Source: Aquilonibacter sp963820185
GTDB lineage: Bacteria > Vulcanimicrobiota > Vulcanimicrobiia > Vulcanimicrobiales > Vulcanimicrobiaceae
Length of the DNA stretch: 64,000 nucleotides
Reading direction: 5' to 3'
Assembly (NCBI GenBank): GCA_963820185.1
Contig: CAWFYV010000007.1
Location: 372,001-436,000 of the forward strand
The position numbers and the translations under genes are program-made. The notes beneath the pieces were generated by a model that was not told the origin of the DNA, did no database searches, and saw nothing but the letters and a program-made list of their open reading frames with translations. This document shows, piece by piece, positions 1 through 8,928 of this stretch (positions are counted from its first letter, which is position 1; each line of letters begins with the position of its first letter).

Positions 1-2
1 GC

Positions 3-956
3 GCAGCCGCTATTCCAAAGGAAGTGCTCGTGCAGAGCCTCCCCGGCGAGGACCACGGCGTGATCGAGTCGTGGCTCTCGGAGGTCAAGAGCCAGCGCGT
101 GCGCATCCTGCAGCCGCAGCGTGGCGAGCGCGCCGAGTACTTGCGGCTGGTGCAGAAGAATGCCGAGCAGAACCTCAAGGCCTACCTCGTGCATCAGGAG
201 ATTCAAGAGAGCGCCCAGGCGCGCGCGCTGACCGAGCTCGCCGACGCGCTCGAGTTGCCCTCGCCCCCGCACCGTATCGAGTGCTACGACATCTCGAACA
301 TCCAGGGCAGCAATCCGGTCGCATCGATGGTCGTCTTTGTCGAAGGTCGCGCGAAAAAGAGCGATTATCGCAAGTTCAAGATCCAATACGACAAGGGACC
401 GAACGACTTTGCGATGATGCAGGAAACGTTGCGCCGGCGCTTGCGCTACCTCCGCCACGAAACCGACGATGCGGTGAGCAAAACCGAGAAAGAGCTCGCG
501 AAGAAAGAGAAGTTTAACAAGAAGCCCGATCTCCTCTTGATCGACGGTGGCAAGGGACAACTCAGCGCGGTCGTCGAGGTCATGGAAGAACTCGACATGA
601 CGGGTCTTCCGGTTGCTGGTTTAGCCAAAGAACACGAGTGGCTCTACGTGCCGGGCAATCCTGATCCGATCGTGCTCGCGCCGAATTCGCCGGGCCTGCA
701 CCTGATCATGCGTATACGCGACGAGGCGCACCGTTTTGCGGTCACCTATCACCGCCAACGCCGGGCAAAGGCGATGACACGCTCGTCGCTCGATGCACTC
801 GCAGGCGTCGGGCCGGTTCGCAGAAAACGTCTATTGGCAGAGTTCGGTTCCGTTGCTGCAATCAAGCGGGCGGGCGTCGATGAGATCGCGGCCGTGAAGG
901 GCATGACCGCAACGCTGGCAGCGCAAATCAAAAGCGCACTTGAAGGGGGATCCTAA
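3..956 (+). CDS. uvrC: Excinuclease ABC subunit C, C-terminal part (runs off left edge)
   Basis: This is the 3' part of UvrC, the nuclease subunit of UvrABC nucleotide excision repair, which cuts the damaged strand on both sides of a lesion. The open frame continues to the left edge, so the GIY-YIG nuclease half lies outside. The visible 317 residues contain the RNase H-like endonuclease domain, marked by ECYDISNIQGS, a VVFVEGRAKKSDYRKFKI stretch and LLLIDGGKGQL, and then a C-terminal helix-hairpin-helix pair (LAGVGPVRRKRLL and IAAVKGM) that binds DNA. Its TAA stop overlaps the next ATG by one base (TAATG), which suggests translational coupling. Confidence 0.96.
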   Translation, partial: AAAIPKEVLVQSLPGEDHGVIESWLSEVKSQRVRILQPQRGERAEYLRLVQKNAEQNLKAYLVHQEIQESAQARALTELADALELPSPPHRIECYDISNIQGSNPVASMVVFVEGRAKKSDYRKFKIQYDKGPNDFAMMQETLRRRLRYLRHETDDAVSKTEKELAKKEKFNKKPDLLLIDGGKGQLSAVVEVMEELDMTGLPVAGLAKEHEWLYVPGNPDPIVLAPNSPGLHLIMRIRDEAHRFAVTYHRQRRAKAMTRSSLDALAGVGPVRRKRLLAEFGSVAAIKRAGVDEIAAVKGMTATLAAQIKSALEGGS

Positions 957-1318
957 TGCACTGGTTACTCCGCTTTCTTATCACCGCCGCTGCGCTCTAC
1001 GCGATTGCGCGGTATGTGCCGGGATTTTCGCTCGACCACTGGTATGATGCGTTGATCGCCGCAGTGATCTTTGGCCTGGTGAACACATTTGTCGGTCCGA
1101 TCCTCAAATTGATCTCGCTTCCGCTGACGATTCTCACGATCGGGCTGTTCTCGATCGTGGTGAACTGGGCGCTCTTTGCGCTGACGGTCTGGATCTCGCC
1201 CGGCTTCCACGCCACCGGCGTGCCGTGGCCGACGTGGGAATCCACGTTGCTCGGAGCGATCATCATGATGCTGATCAACATCTTGGTCACGGCGCCGCTC
1301 ACACGGGCACAAACCTAA
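956..1318 (+). CDS. Phage holin family 4 superfamily IV membrane protein
   Basis: A 120-residue integral membrane protein with about four hydrophobic segments (roughly residues 2-20, 28-48, 55-78 and 90-112). The pattern, including ALIAAVIFGLVNTFVGPILK and LPLTILTIGLFSIVVNWALF, matches the widespread four-TM family annotated as phage holin family 4 (PF04020). Members are common chromosomal genes and the holin name is historical; no lysis role is shown here. The start ATG overlaps the uvrC stop and surE follows immediately, so the three genes probably share a transcript. Function remains unknown. Confidence 0.85.
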   Translation: MHWLLRFLITAAALYAIARYVPGFSLDHWYDALIAAVIFGLVNTFVGPILKLISLPLTILTIGLFSIVVNWALFALTVWISPGFHATGVPWPTWESTLLGAIIMMLINILVTAPLTRAQT

Positions 1319-1319
1319 G

Positions 1320-2081
1320 CTGCGCATTCTCGTAACCAACGACGATGGGGTCGAGAGCCCGGGCATCACCGTGCTCGCGCAGGCGCTGCGCGCACTCGGT
1401 GATGTCGTCGTCGTTGCACCCGATGGCGATCGCAGCGGCGTCGCACACTCGCTCTCGATCCACGCGCCGGTGCGGATTCGCGAATTGCGCGGCCGGCGGG
1501 TCACGACGTACGTGTGCTCAGGCACGCCGGCCGACTGTGTGGTCGTCGGCGCCTACGAAGTCTTCAAGACCTTGCCCGATCTCGTAGTGAGCGGCATCAA
1601 TCGCGGCGCGAATGCCGGCGACGACATCACCTATTCTGGTACCATAGCGGCCGCAAACGAAGCGTTGCTGATTGGCGTGCCGTCGATCGCAGTGTCGCTC
1701 GCCATAGCCTGGCCGCTATCCGACGAAGAGCCGCAGTGGGAAACGGCTGCGCAGTGCGCGGTCGAGCTCGCAACAAAGGCGGCCGAACTTGCACTGCCAC
1801 CAACCACACTGTTGAATCTGAACGTACCCAACGTCGAAGCCACGCTGCTGCGCGGTGTGCTTCTGACGTCGCAGTCGCGCAAGCGGTACCAGGATCGCAC
1901 CGATCGCCGCACCGATCCGCGGGGCGAAACCTACGTCTGGATCTGGGGAAGCCACGACGCCGAAACGATTGAAGAAGGCACCGATTTAGCGGCGTTGCGC
2001 GACGGCTACGCCAGCGTCACGCCGATCACAATCGATCGTACCGACGACGAGACCCTCGCCCGCCTACGCTTGTCACCCTGA
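1320..2081 (+). CDS. surE: 5'/3'-nucleotidase SurE, apparent CTG start
   Basis: SurE is a metal-dependent nucleoside monophosphate phosphatase linked to stationary-phase survival. The protein opens with the family hallmark RILVTNDDG, whose two Asp residues bind the metal, followed by HSLSIHAP and SGINRGANAGDDITYSGT, which carry the remaining metal and phosphate contacts. The family begins almost invariably at MRILVTNDDG, and the codon at that point is CTG (1320-1322), one base after the TAA of the upstream gene. No ATG, GTG or TTG lies in frame between the upstream frame and GTG 1371, which would delete the active site. CTG initiation by coupling, or a miscalled base, are the options. About 253 residues, normal length. 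Confidence 0.93.
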   Translation: MRILVTNDDGVESPGITVLAQALRALGDVVVVAPDGDRSGVAHSLSIHAPVRIRELRGRRVTTYVCSGTPADCVVVGAYEVFKTLPDLVVSGINRGANAGDDITYSGTIAAANEALLIGVPSIAVSLAIAWPLSDEEPQWETAAQCAVELATKAAELALPPTTLLNLNVPNVEATLLRGVLLTSQSRKRYQDRTDRRTDPRGETYVWIWGSHDAETIEEGTDLAALRDGYASVTPITIDRTDDETLARLRLSP

Positions 2082-2094
2082 GCCTGTCGAAGGG
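2077..2094. repeat. CCTGAGCCTGTCGAAGGG motif spanning the surE stop
   Basis: The 18-mer CCTGAGCCTGTCGAAGGG covers the surE TGA stop codon (2079-2081). I recognise this string as one that recurs in intergenic and gene-end positions of many unrelated bacterial genomes. Only this copy was noticed in the window, so its status as a dispersed repeat here is untested. Confidence 0.35.
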
Positions 2095-2121
2095 CGTAAC
2101 CAGGCCCCTTGCCACCCGTGT

Positions 2122-2127
2122 TATAGT
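2122..2127 (+). promoter_or_regulatory. Possible -10 box of the tmRNA gene
   Basis: TATAGT preceded by TG (TGTTATAGT) lies 27 bases before the mature tmRNA 5' end, leaving room for a short 5' leader removed by RNase P. No good -35 hexamer is visible 16-18 bases upstream, so the site is a weak call. Confidence 0.35.
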
Positions 2128-2154
2128 AAGTAGTCCGCTACGGGCGGAACTCGA

Positions 2155-2508
2155 GGGGCTGAACTAGGCTCGACGGGAAGATCCGTGGTCGGCGTTAGCA
2201 AGCGGAGTTGCGAGCTCTCCTAAAACGATCGCAACGGCATAACTGCCAACAACGAATACGCACTAGCTGCTTAATCTAAGCTAGCTACCGGACGCAGGGA
2301 GTCGGCCCGAACCGCTCTGCTCTCCGGCCATAAAATCGGGCTGGTACGCGCGCGTGATTTGACGCGCGTACGAGATCAAGAATCTGCTGCGTACGGTAAG
2401 TCCCGCTTTGAGACGTCCGTCCGAGTAAGTCAAAGTCAAAGCTGAGCTTGGAGAATGCGCCGGTTAGGCTTTTCGGACTCGGGGGGCAGTACCCCGACAG
2501 CTCCACCA
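2155..2508 (+). ncRNA. ssrA: Transfer-messenger RNA (tmRNA) with tag ANNEYALAA
   Basis: tmRNA rescues stalled ribosomes by acting as tRNA-Ala and then as a short mRNA encoding a degradation tag. The 5' end GGGGCUG (2155-2161) pairs with CAGCUCC (2498-2504) to form the seven-pair acceptor stem, followed by ACCA. The 5' domain shows the typical GGCTCGACGGGAAGAT block and the 3' end shows TTTCGGACTCGGGGGGCAG, matching the tmRNA T arm. The tag reading frame runs from 2245 to 2274 and decodes as ANNEYALAA followed by TAA; the ALAA ending is the usual protease recognition tail. Nine residues is shorter than the common ten. Length 354 nt is normal for a one-piece tmRNA. Confidence 0.95.
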
Positions 2509-2535
2509 ATTCAAGGACGCTCTATTCTAAACGGG

Positions 2536-3444
2536 ATGGAGCGTTTTCATTTCGAAGAGGAACGTATTGTGCTGTTCGACGGCTTCGATCGGCGCAGCGT
2601 CGCCGTACCGTACGGCAACCTGTTCGCTGCGGTCGGCGGCGCGGGACCGCCGCTGGTGCTCTTGCATGGCTACCCGCAGACGCATCTGTGCTGGCACGCC
2701 GTTGTCGACGATCTGGCGCGGCACTTTACAATTGTCGCCTTCGATCTGCCGGGCTATGGTGCAAGCGACAAACCGAGAGCCGATGCGTTGCTGCAACCGT
2801 ATACAAAGCGCGCGATGGCCGCTGCGATCGTGAGCGCGATGACGTCGCTCGGATTCGAGCGTTTCGCTGTTGCCGGGCACGATCGCGGCGGCCGCGTTGC
2901 ATACCGCATGGCGCTCGATCATCCCGAGCGCGTGACCAAGGTTGCGGTTCTCGATATCGTGCCGACGATTGAAACGTTCGAGCGGCTCGACCGTCAAAAC
3001 GGTGTGGGATCGTTTCATTGGTTCTTCCTCGCACTCGACTCGGATTTACCCGAGCGCATGATTGCAGCTAACCCGGACCTTTGGCTGGATCTGGCGCAGC
3101 GCTGGGCTGGCCCGGACTTCGCGTTCAACGCGGAAGCGATGGAAGAGTATCGGCGTGCGTTTCGCGACCCTGCAGTAATTGCTGCGACCTGCGCCGATTA
3201 CCGCGCCGGCGCAACCGTCGACTCGGAGGACGACCTTGCCGACCGCGGCACGCGCAAAATTGCCGCTCCGTTGCTCGCGCTCTGGGGAAGGTCCCGCATG
3301 CGAAAACCGTGGGACTTTCTCGAGATTTGGCGCGCCTGGGCGAGCGACGTGCAGGGCGAAGCACTCGACTGCGGCCACTTCTTGCCGGAAGAGAAACCGG
3401 AAGAAGTTGCGCGGCGCTTCGTCGAGTTTTTTACACCACGCTAA
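2536..3444 (+). CDS. Haloacetate/fluoroacetate dehalogenase-like alpha/beta hydrolase
   Basis: A 302-residue alpha/beta hydrolase. It has an oxyanion region at HGYPQTH, nucleophile Asp116 in GHDRGGR with Arg117 and Arg120, acid Asp140 in VLDIVPT, His161-Trp162 in the cap, and base His281 in CGHFLPEE. These positions match the catalytic and halide-binding set of fluoroacetate dehalogenases (Asp110, Arg111, Arg114, Asp134, His155, Trp156, His280 in RPA1163), and ADYRAGATVD is also a family signature. Hydrolytic defluorination of haloacetates is therefore likely, though the natural substrate may differ. ATG 2536 is preferred because earlier in-frame starts lie inside the tmRNA gene. The 3' end overlaps the convergent amidase gene by 14 bases. 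Confidence 0.8.
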   Translation: MERFHFEEERIVLFDGFDRRSVAVPYGNLFAAVGGAGPPLVLLHGYPQTHLCWHAVVDDLARHFTIVAFDLPGYGASDKPRADALLQPYTKRAMAAAIVSAMTSLGFERFAVAGHDRGGRVAYRMALDHPERVTKVAVLDIVPTIETFERLDRQNGVGSFHWFFLALDSDLPERMIAANPDLWLDLAQRWAGPDFAFNAEAMEEYRRAFRDPAVIAATCADYRAGATVDSEDDLADRGTRKIAAPLLALWGRSRMRKPWDFLEIWRAWASDVQGEALDCGHFLPEEKPEEVARRFVEFFTPR

Positions 3445-4726
3445 TTTGCGGTTGGAAGTCGGCTGCGAACAGGCTCTTTGGAATCATCGCGTGGACGCCG
3501 CGCACGATGTCGACCACTTGCGTGACGCGGAAGTTCCCAGCGATGCTCAGTAGCGCGTAGGCGTCTAACTCCGTCATGTTTGCGCGCGTTGCAAGGAACT
3601 TGATCGCGTTGCGCGCGGCCGCGCTCATCGCCAGGTTGAGATCCTTGTCGAGGCCGAGGACGATCCAGTGCGTCGACGTTTCGGCGATCGGCCACGCGAA
3701 GTTCTTATTCTTGTGCAGCACGACTTGAATGCGCATTTCCTTCATGCCCGTTTCGAGCGCACTCAAGTTGATCTCACCATCGCCTTGCAGCGCATGCGAA
3801 TCGCCGGTAAAGATCAGGGCTCCGGGCTTCCACACCGGGATGTACATGATCGAACCTTCCGACATCTCACTCAAGTCGGTGTTGCCGCCATGTGGGCCGG
3901 GCGGCACTGAACTCGTGACGCCGGGTCGCAGCGGCGGGAAGTAGCCGTCGGGCGGCGCGACGCCGAGCGTGCCTTGAAACGGTTTGAGCGGCACGTGCAC
4001 CTTGGGCAGAAACTCTGCGCGCATCGCCGTCAGATCGAGATTCACGTACTTGACTTGCCCCTGCGGAAAATCGGTCGGCAGTAGCCCGGTCCCCAGGGCG
4101 CCCGGATTGTTGAAGCACGCGGCCCAGCTGTTCGGCTCGAATCGCTGATACCGAATCTCGAGCACGTCCCCCGGTTGCGCATCGTTCACCCAGATCGGTC
4201 CAATGATGGAATGCGGACCGTGCCCCGGATTGGCAACGCGGATCGCGGCGAGTTTTTCGATTGGCACGCCCGGCTGCAGTTGATTGAGGAAATGCGACCA
4301 CGTGTTGCGATAGCTGATCACGTCGCCCGAATCGATTTTGAGAATCGGCGCTAGCGTCGTGTCATAGACGCCGAGATGTGTGGTTTCGCTGGTCGACTCG
4401 ACCACATGCACGCGGCCGTTGCCTTGCGCCACCCGTCGCGAAACACCCATGTCCTCTGCAGCGAAGGCCGGCCGCGCAAACCACGGACCGATTGCCGCGA
4501 GCATCCCCATGAATGCGCTGGATTTGAGCAGATCGCGCCGCGAGCGTCCGCGCGCCGTCAGGTGACCGTCGAGCGTCGCTTGATCGACCTCGTCCATGTG
4601 GGTGAGTCGATCCGCGGCGCGCACCGTGTACGATTGCTCGGCCAGGTCCGCTCGGAGCACGCCCTGGCCTTGCTCTTCGCCGCAGCCGAAAAAGCTGCCG
4701 CAGTTATGACGATGTCCGTCGGTCAT
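3431..4726 (-). CDS. Tat-exported acetamidase/formamidase family protein
   Basis: A 431-residue member of the FmdA/AmdA acetamidase/formamidase family, predicted to hydrolyse short amides to ammonia and an acid. Family features include VANPGHGPHSIIGPIWV, the GDVLEI strand, PPGPHGGNTD and a FTGDSHALQGDGE segment. A twin-arginine signal (SRRDLLKSS followed by a hydrophobic stretch ending ARPAFA) sits about 65 residues in, so the enzyme should be exported folded. The stretch before it is unusually long and starts with His and Cys residues (HRHNCGSFFGCGEE). ATG 4726 was chosen because GGAGG lies 6 bases upstream. Substrate is unproven. Confidence 0.85.
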   Translation of the reverse strand: MTDGHRHNCGSFFGCGEEQGQGVLRADLAEQSYTVRAADRLTHMDEVDQATLDGHLTARGRSRRDLLKSSAFMGMLAAIGPWFARPAFAAEDMGVSRRVAQGNGRVHVVESTSETTHLGVYDTTLAPILKIDSGDVISYRNTWSHFLNQLQPGVPIEKLAAIRVANPGHGPHSIIGPIWVNDAQPGDVLEIRYQRFEPNSWAACFNNPGALGTGLLPTDFPQGQVKYVNLDLTAMRAEFLPKVHVPLKPFQGTLGVAPPDGYFPPLRPGVTSSVPPGPHGGNTDLSEMSEGSIMYIPVWKPGALIFTGDSHALQGDGEINLSALETGMKEMRIQVVLHKNKNFAWPIAETSTHWIVLGLDKDLNLAMSAAARNAIKFLATRANMTELDAYALLSIAGNFRVTQVVDIVRGVHAMIPKSLFAADFQPQISVV

Positions 4727-4813
4727 GTAGCACCTCCACGCGCAACTGTTCAGCGTGGCGGCGGGGGCACCCGTTGGCCAAATGGACAACGGGTGCGAGC
4801 CGTGTCCTTGCGC

Positions 4814-6026
4814 TTACCTGACCGAGCGGAACGTTGCGCGCACGTCTTCGCTGAAGAGTTGCGGCTGCTCCCAGGCGGCAAAGTGGCCACCGACGTCATG
4901 CCGCTTGTAGTACGCGAGTTTGGGGTAGGCTTTTTCGGACCAACTCCGCGGCGCCTGGTAGAGCTCGTACCGAAACGCGCTGACGCCAACCGGTATGTTG
5001 ACGCCCTTGATGTCGAAGAAGTCGAGTTTATTTTCCCAGTAGAAGCCGAGCCGACGGAATGCCCGTGTTCGTGAGCCAGTAGAGCGTGGCGTTATCGAGG
5101 TAATCGTCGCGCGTGATGCCGCCCGGATGTCCAAAAAACGCCGGCGCGAGCATGTTGTAACTGTCCTTGTCGTGGTCGAGCATCCACGACACCAACGCTG
5201 TCGGCGAATCGCTCAACCCGTAGAGAGTCTGCGGGCGGTTCGACATTTCGACCGCGTAGCCCAAGTGCTTCGTATAAAAATCGCTCAACTGCTCGAAGGC
5301 TTGGAGTTCGTCACCCGAAAGCGGTACCGGCGACTTGGCGCCGGACTTCGCGGCAGCCAAAATATCCGCCGGAACGGTACCCGGCATGTTCGTGTGGATT
5401 GCGATCACCTTGCCCGGATCAAGCAACGCCAACTCTTGGGTGACATTCGCCCCCCAATCGCCGCCTTGCGCGACGTAGCGTTCGTAACCGAGCCGCTCCA
5501 TCAGCACGGCCCAGGCCTTGGTGATGCGTATTGGATCCCAGCCCAGCACCGTGGGTGCCGGCGAGAATCCGTGTCCCGGCATCGACGGAATAACAAGGTG
5601 AAATGCGTCATTTGCGCTCGCACCGTGCGCGGTCGGATCGGTCAATGGAGCGATGACCTTCATTTGCTCGATGATTGAGCCGGGCCACCCGTGCGTGATG
5701 ATCAGCGGCAACGCATTTTCGTGCTTCGAGCGAACGTGGATAAAGTGGATGTCCTGTCCGTCGATCTCGGTGATGAATTGTGGTGTGGCATTCAGCTTTG
5801 CTTCGACCGTGCGCCAATTGTAGCCCGAGCCCCAGTATTGCGCGAGCGCCTGCATCGTCGCCAGTTGCACGCCTTGCGTCTGATCGGCGACGAGTTCTTT
5901 TGAGGGCCATCGCGTCGCGTTGATGCGCCGGCGTAAATCGTCGAGTTCTGCCTGCGGAACGTTCAATTTCGGAAACGGGCGAATGGTGGTGCTACCGCTG
6001 CCCGTCGGTTGTGCAACTTGTGTCAT
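4814..6026 (-). CDS. Epoxide hydrolase (EHN-type), frame disrupted once
   Basis: An alpha/beta hydrolase with the epoxide hydrolase N-terminal domain (LNVPQAELDDLRRRINATRWP, truncated here for length, near the start). It has the oxyanion motif HGWPGS, MPGHGFS, and nucleophile Asp in GGDWGANV. The first frame ends after PSARLLLGK, while the expected continuation RLYWENKLDFFD and the C-terminal catalytic His region (VGGHFAAWEQP) sit in the next frame. One extra base near 5042-5044, in the codons reading CGG CTT C TAC TGG, explains the break. Both halves are well conserved, so a sequencing indel is more likely than a pseudogene. Residue contacts suggest epoxide ring opening; the substrate is unknown. 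Confidence 0.8.
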
Positions 6027-6718
6027 GGTTTGTGACCTCTCTTGACAGCCAAGAAGACTCAGAGGAACCGCAGCAAACGTCGCACGGCTGTGCCAAAAAA
6101 GCCTCTATTGAGTGCATCACTCAATCACGATAACAGGCGCGTGCCGAAAAATGCACACTATTAGTGTCGCAGAAGCGCGTCGCTAAACGCCTGCTGCGGC
6201 CGGACGTTGGAGATCCACACCGGTGTCGGAGACTCCGTCTGCGCACGCGGATGCGGGGCGCGGCGCGGGTTATCGCCTGCAGGCACGATCAGGACGCGTG
6301 TACCGTCCATTGGAAGAGCTTCATCGAGGTGGCAACCACGCGATCGAAGTGAAGATGTAGAGTAGCGCGAAATGTTCTTGACGATTGGCTCGGCGCGCAC
6401 GATCGTCAGCCGGTCGCAGACACGTTCGGCTCGTTTTTATGAAGTCGTATGAGCTCAGAGATAACATGTAGTCGAGATAGGTTACGCGCTCATGTCTAAG
6501 ACAAGGCGATTTTCGCGTGCAGCGCATCGAACTCGGCCCGCAACCGGCTTGTGCGTGAGGTCGTATTCACCGGCGAAGACCTTGACGACGTAGCCATGGT
6601 GTCCCCCTTCCCGTGAAGGCCGCTCGGCTGGTGATCAAGCGTACGCTCAATGACCCTGGATAGCGTTTTTCACGATTAGCGAACGTTCGGCAGTGCATGT
6701 TCTCATGCTCGTGGCGCC
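6027..6718. other. Gene-poor stretch with possible decayed ABC ATPase fragment
   Basis: No complete gene is supported in these 692 bases. They hold the upstream region of the epoxide hydrolase, with a perfect inverted repeat at 6107-6125. On the minus strand around 6350-6460 the string ERVCDRLTIVRA, preceded in another frame by LSSYDF, resembles the region after the switch histidine of ABC exporter ATPases, but it leads into nothing recognisable. It could be a decayed remnant. Confidence 0.4.
6107..6125. promoter_or_regulatory. Perfect 8-bp inverted repeat upstream of the epoxide hydrolase
   Basis: ATTGAGTG and CACTCAAT are exact inverted arms separated by CAT. The element lies about 80 bases upstream of the epoxide hydrolase start and has the size and symmetry of a dimeric repressor operator. 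No regulator gene is adjacent. Confidence 0.45.
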
Positions 6719-7304
6719 ATGCCGCTGGTGGTCGCCTTGGGCGATTCGATCACGTTCGGGTACGGGCTATCCTCGCCGACGACGCAGAACTACGCGGCGC
6801 GCTTTACCGAGCATATTCGTGGTAGGCTCGTTAACCTCGCAGTTCCCGGGTCGCAATGCGATGCGATCGCGAACAACCAGCTTCCGAAGATGCCGCGCGG
6901 TGCATCGATCGTCATTCTAAACTGCGGCAGCAACGATATCGGCGGCTTCGGCTTTACGCCCGAAGGAAAACCCGACGGCACCAAGCACACCGCACCCGCA
7001 AATGACGCGGAGTTGGCTGCCGCTGAGCGCGACTTTGCGCGCGCGCTCGCATTGATTCGCGCAAACGCCCCGCACGCGACGATCTATCTCGTGAACCTTC
7101 GGCATTGGCAACGCATGACCGGGCAAGAATCGCCGCAGTTTGCAAGGGACGTTAATGCATGGAACGCGATGTTGTCTGCGCACGGGAATGCACGTCGTCG
7201 ATATCAGCAGCGACCCGCGCATGTACCTGGCCGAATATATCTTACCGGACATTCTGCACCCGAACGTGGAAGGAAACGCGGCGATCGCAAGCGACTTTCA
7301 CTAA
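6719..7304 (+). CDS. SGNH/GDSL esterase, frame disrupted once
   Basis: A small SGNH-fold hydrolase of about 195 residues. Block I is ALGDSITFGYG with the nucleophile Ser, block II glycine is in VNLAVPGSQC, block III is NCGSNDIG, and the catalytic Asp-His pair in block V is DILHPNVEGN. The block V segment lies in a different frame from the rest; a single extra A at 7187-7188 (CAC GGG A ATG CAC) restores one continuous protein ending at TAA 7304. The intact catalytic set on both sides of the break suggests an assembly indel. There is no evident signal peptide. Ester or thioester substrates are possible; none is indicated. Confidence 0.75.
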
Positions 7305-7306
7305 CG

Positions 7307-7538
7307 ATGGATGCAAAGCGTCTCGCGGCCGCGCTCAACGCGGCGGTCAAGAGCTCCGCAGTTTTCGAACAGCAAAGCGCGCGCCACGGCGCGCCAAGAG
7401 CCGGCAGTCAACTGGCCCGCAACGAAGGCGCTGAACGCCGACTTCAATCCCGACGTCGACGGCTTCGAATCGTTCGTGATGAATGACGGCAGCACGTGCG
7501 CCTGGTCGTCCGGGCAATTTCGCTACATCGCGCGGTAG
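7307..7538 (+). CDS. Small uncertain ORF after the SGNH esterase
   Basis: Two short open frames overlap here. One starts at ATG 7307 and begins MDAKRLAAALNAAVKSSAVF; the other starts at ATG 7311 and ends DVDGFESFVMNDGSTCAWSS and GQFRYIAR. The first part of one and the last part of the other look most protein-like, so a single small protein with a frame break is possible. No family is recognised and no strong ribosome binding site is seen. Confidence 0.25.
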
Positions 7539-7651
7539 CCGCGGCTGAGGCGCCGCAGCGGCGCGTGACGCTAGTATTTCCGGCCCAGACAACGAGGCAT
7601 TAGGGTTCCTTTAGCCAAGCACGGTTGCATAGCTGTGGGAGGGACCATCTC

Positions 7652-8915
7652 TTGAGACGGTTGAGTGTGAGCATCCTTGCTTTGGTATTTGCGGCGGCGT
7701 TTTCGCGCGCAGCCGTGTGCGGTCGCGCAGGCGCCGGTGGACTTTGGGTCGCCGCCGACGGGCCAGATCCCGATTCTCTTCAACGATCACCACGTGTACA
7801 CGAAGCCGGACACGCTCAAGCAAGGCCGGGTACTGGCTGCGCTCGTGCGCGGGGGCACCGTGCTCATCCCGCTGCGGTCGATGTTCGAGCAGATGGGTGC
7901 TACGGTTTCTTACGACGCCGCGAGCAAGACGGTCGACGTCAGTAAGGCCGGTTCCGACGTCAAAGTCACGGTCGGTAAGCCGGAGGTCGTGATCAACGGC
8001 GAATCGCGGCCGCTCGACGTACCGCCGATTGTGTACCAGGGGCACGTCCTCGTGCCGATTCGGGTGATTTCGGAAGGCATGGGTGCGTACGTCCAGTGGG
8101 TTCCCGACAAGCAGACGGTGGTCGTACGCTACATCCCTTCGACCCCGCCGCCGACGCCCACGCCGCCACCCCCGGCGGTCGAAGCGGCGCCGCTCCCGAC
8201 GCCCACGCCTGCACCGGCCCCCACCCCATTCCTGAAGGCGTACGTTGCCGGCGACTACTATTCGCCGAAGGTCTACAACGAGTTCAGTTCAGGGCAGACG
8301 ACCAATAATCAAGACGGCTTCTCGTACGCGATCCACGGAAATGCAGAGTTCAGTCTTTGGCACATTCCGTTCACAGTCGGAGGAAGCTACGACCAATACA
8401 CCTACGCGCACACCTGCGGGCTCAATTCAAGCGGAAGCTTTGCTGCCAACTGCTACGTGACGACGATCGGCGCCGCGGGTTCGACCGCAGTACCGGCCTT
8501 CGCCGTGCATAACTACTTGGGGGCTGCGCACATCGGCCTGAACTTTTTCTTCCCGCGCGTCTACATGGACATCGGGTATTTGTGGACCGGCAATAACGCC
8601 GGGTATCCATGGCTAAAGGGGCAAGGTACAGGCCTCGAAATTGTGCCGAACCTCGACCGTCCGTTCTCGGTGTACGGGAACTGGACGTACTATGGGAACG
8701 TGTCGGGTACGACGAGTCCGAGCTTCACGGGCGGGAACGCGCTCAAGTTCGCCTACATCATAACGAGATACGATATCGGTGCTACGTATTCGTTCCAGAA
8801 CGTACCGCTCTTTATCGAAGGCGGCTACAAGGGCGATGCCTGGCACGAGAGGTTCAACGCTCCGGGCAGCATGACCGTAGGCGGACCCTACGTAGGCCTC
8901 GGTCTGCACTTCTAA
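7652..8915 (+). CDS. Stalk-domain (PF07833-like) protein with C-terminal beta-barrel-like region
   Basis: A secreted protein of about 420 residues. After a signal-like segment (RRLSVSILALVFAAAFSRAA) comes a copper-amine-oxidase N-domain-like stalk repeat with LIPLRSMFEQMGATVSYD and LVPIRVISEGMGAYVQWV, then a Pro/Thr-rich linker of PTPTP and PAPTP units. The C-terminal 220 residues are rich in aromatic and glycine beta strands and end in Phe (GLGLHF), as outer-membrane barrels often do. TTG 7652 follows GGGAGG at a spacing of about 10. The signal segment and the mature part are in different frames, implying an indel near 7713-7720. A cell-wall-binding stalk joined to a barrel is my inference. 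Confidence 0.7.
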
Positions 8916-8928
8916 AACATAGGCCGTT

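Noticed and set aside
6161..6527. Possible ABC ATPase gene on the minus strand
   Set aside because: Only a CDRLTIVRA-like string and LSSYDF in another frame are present; no Walker motifs are in reach. At most a remnant.
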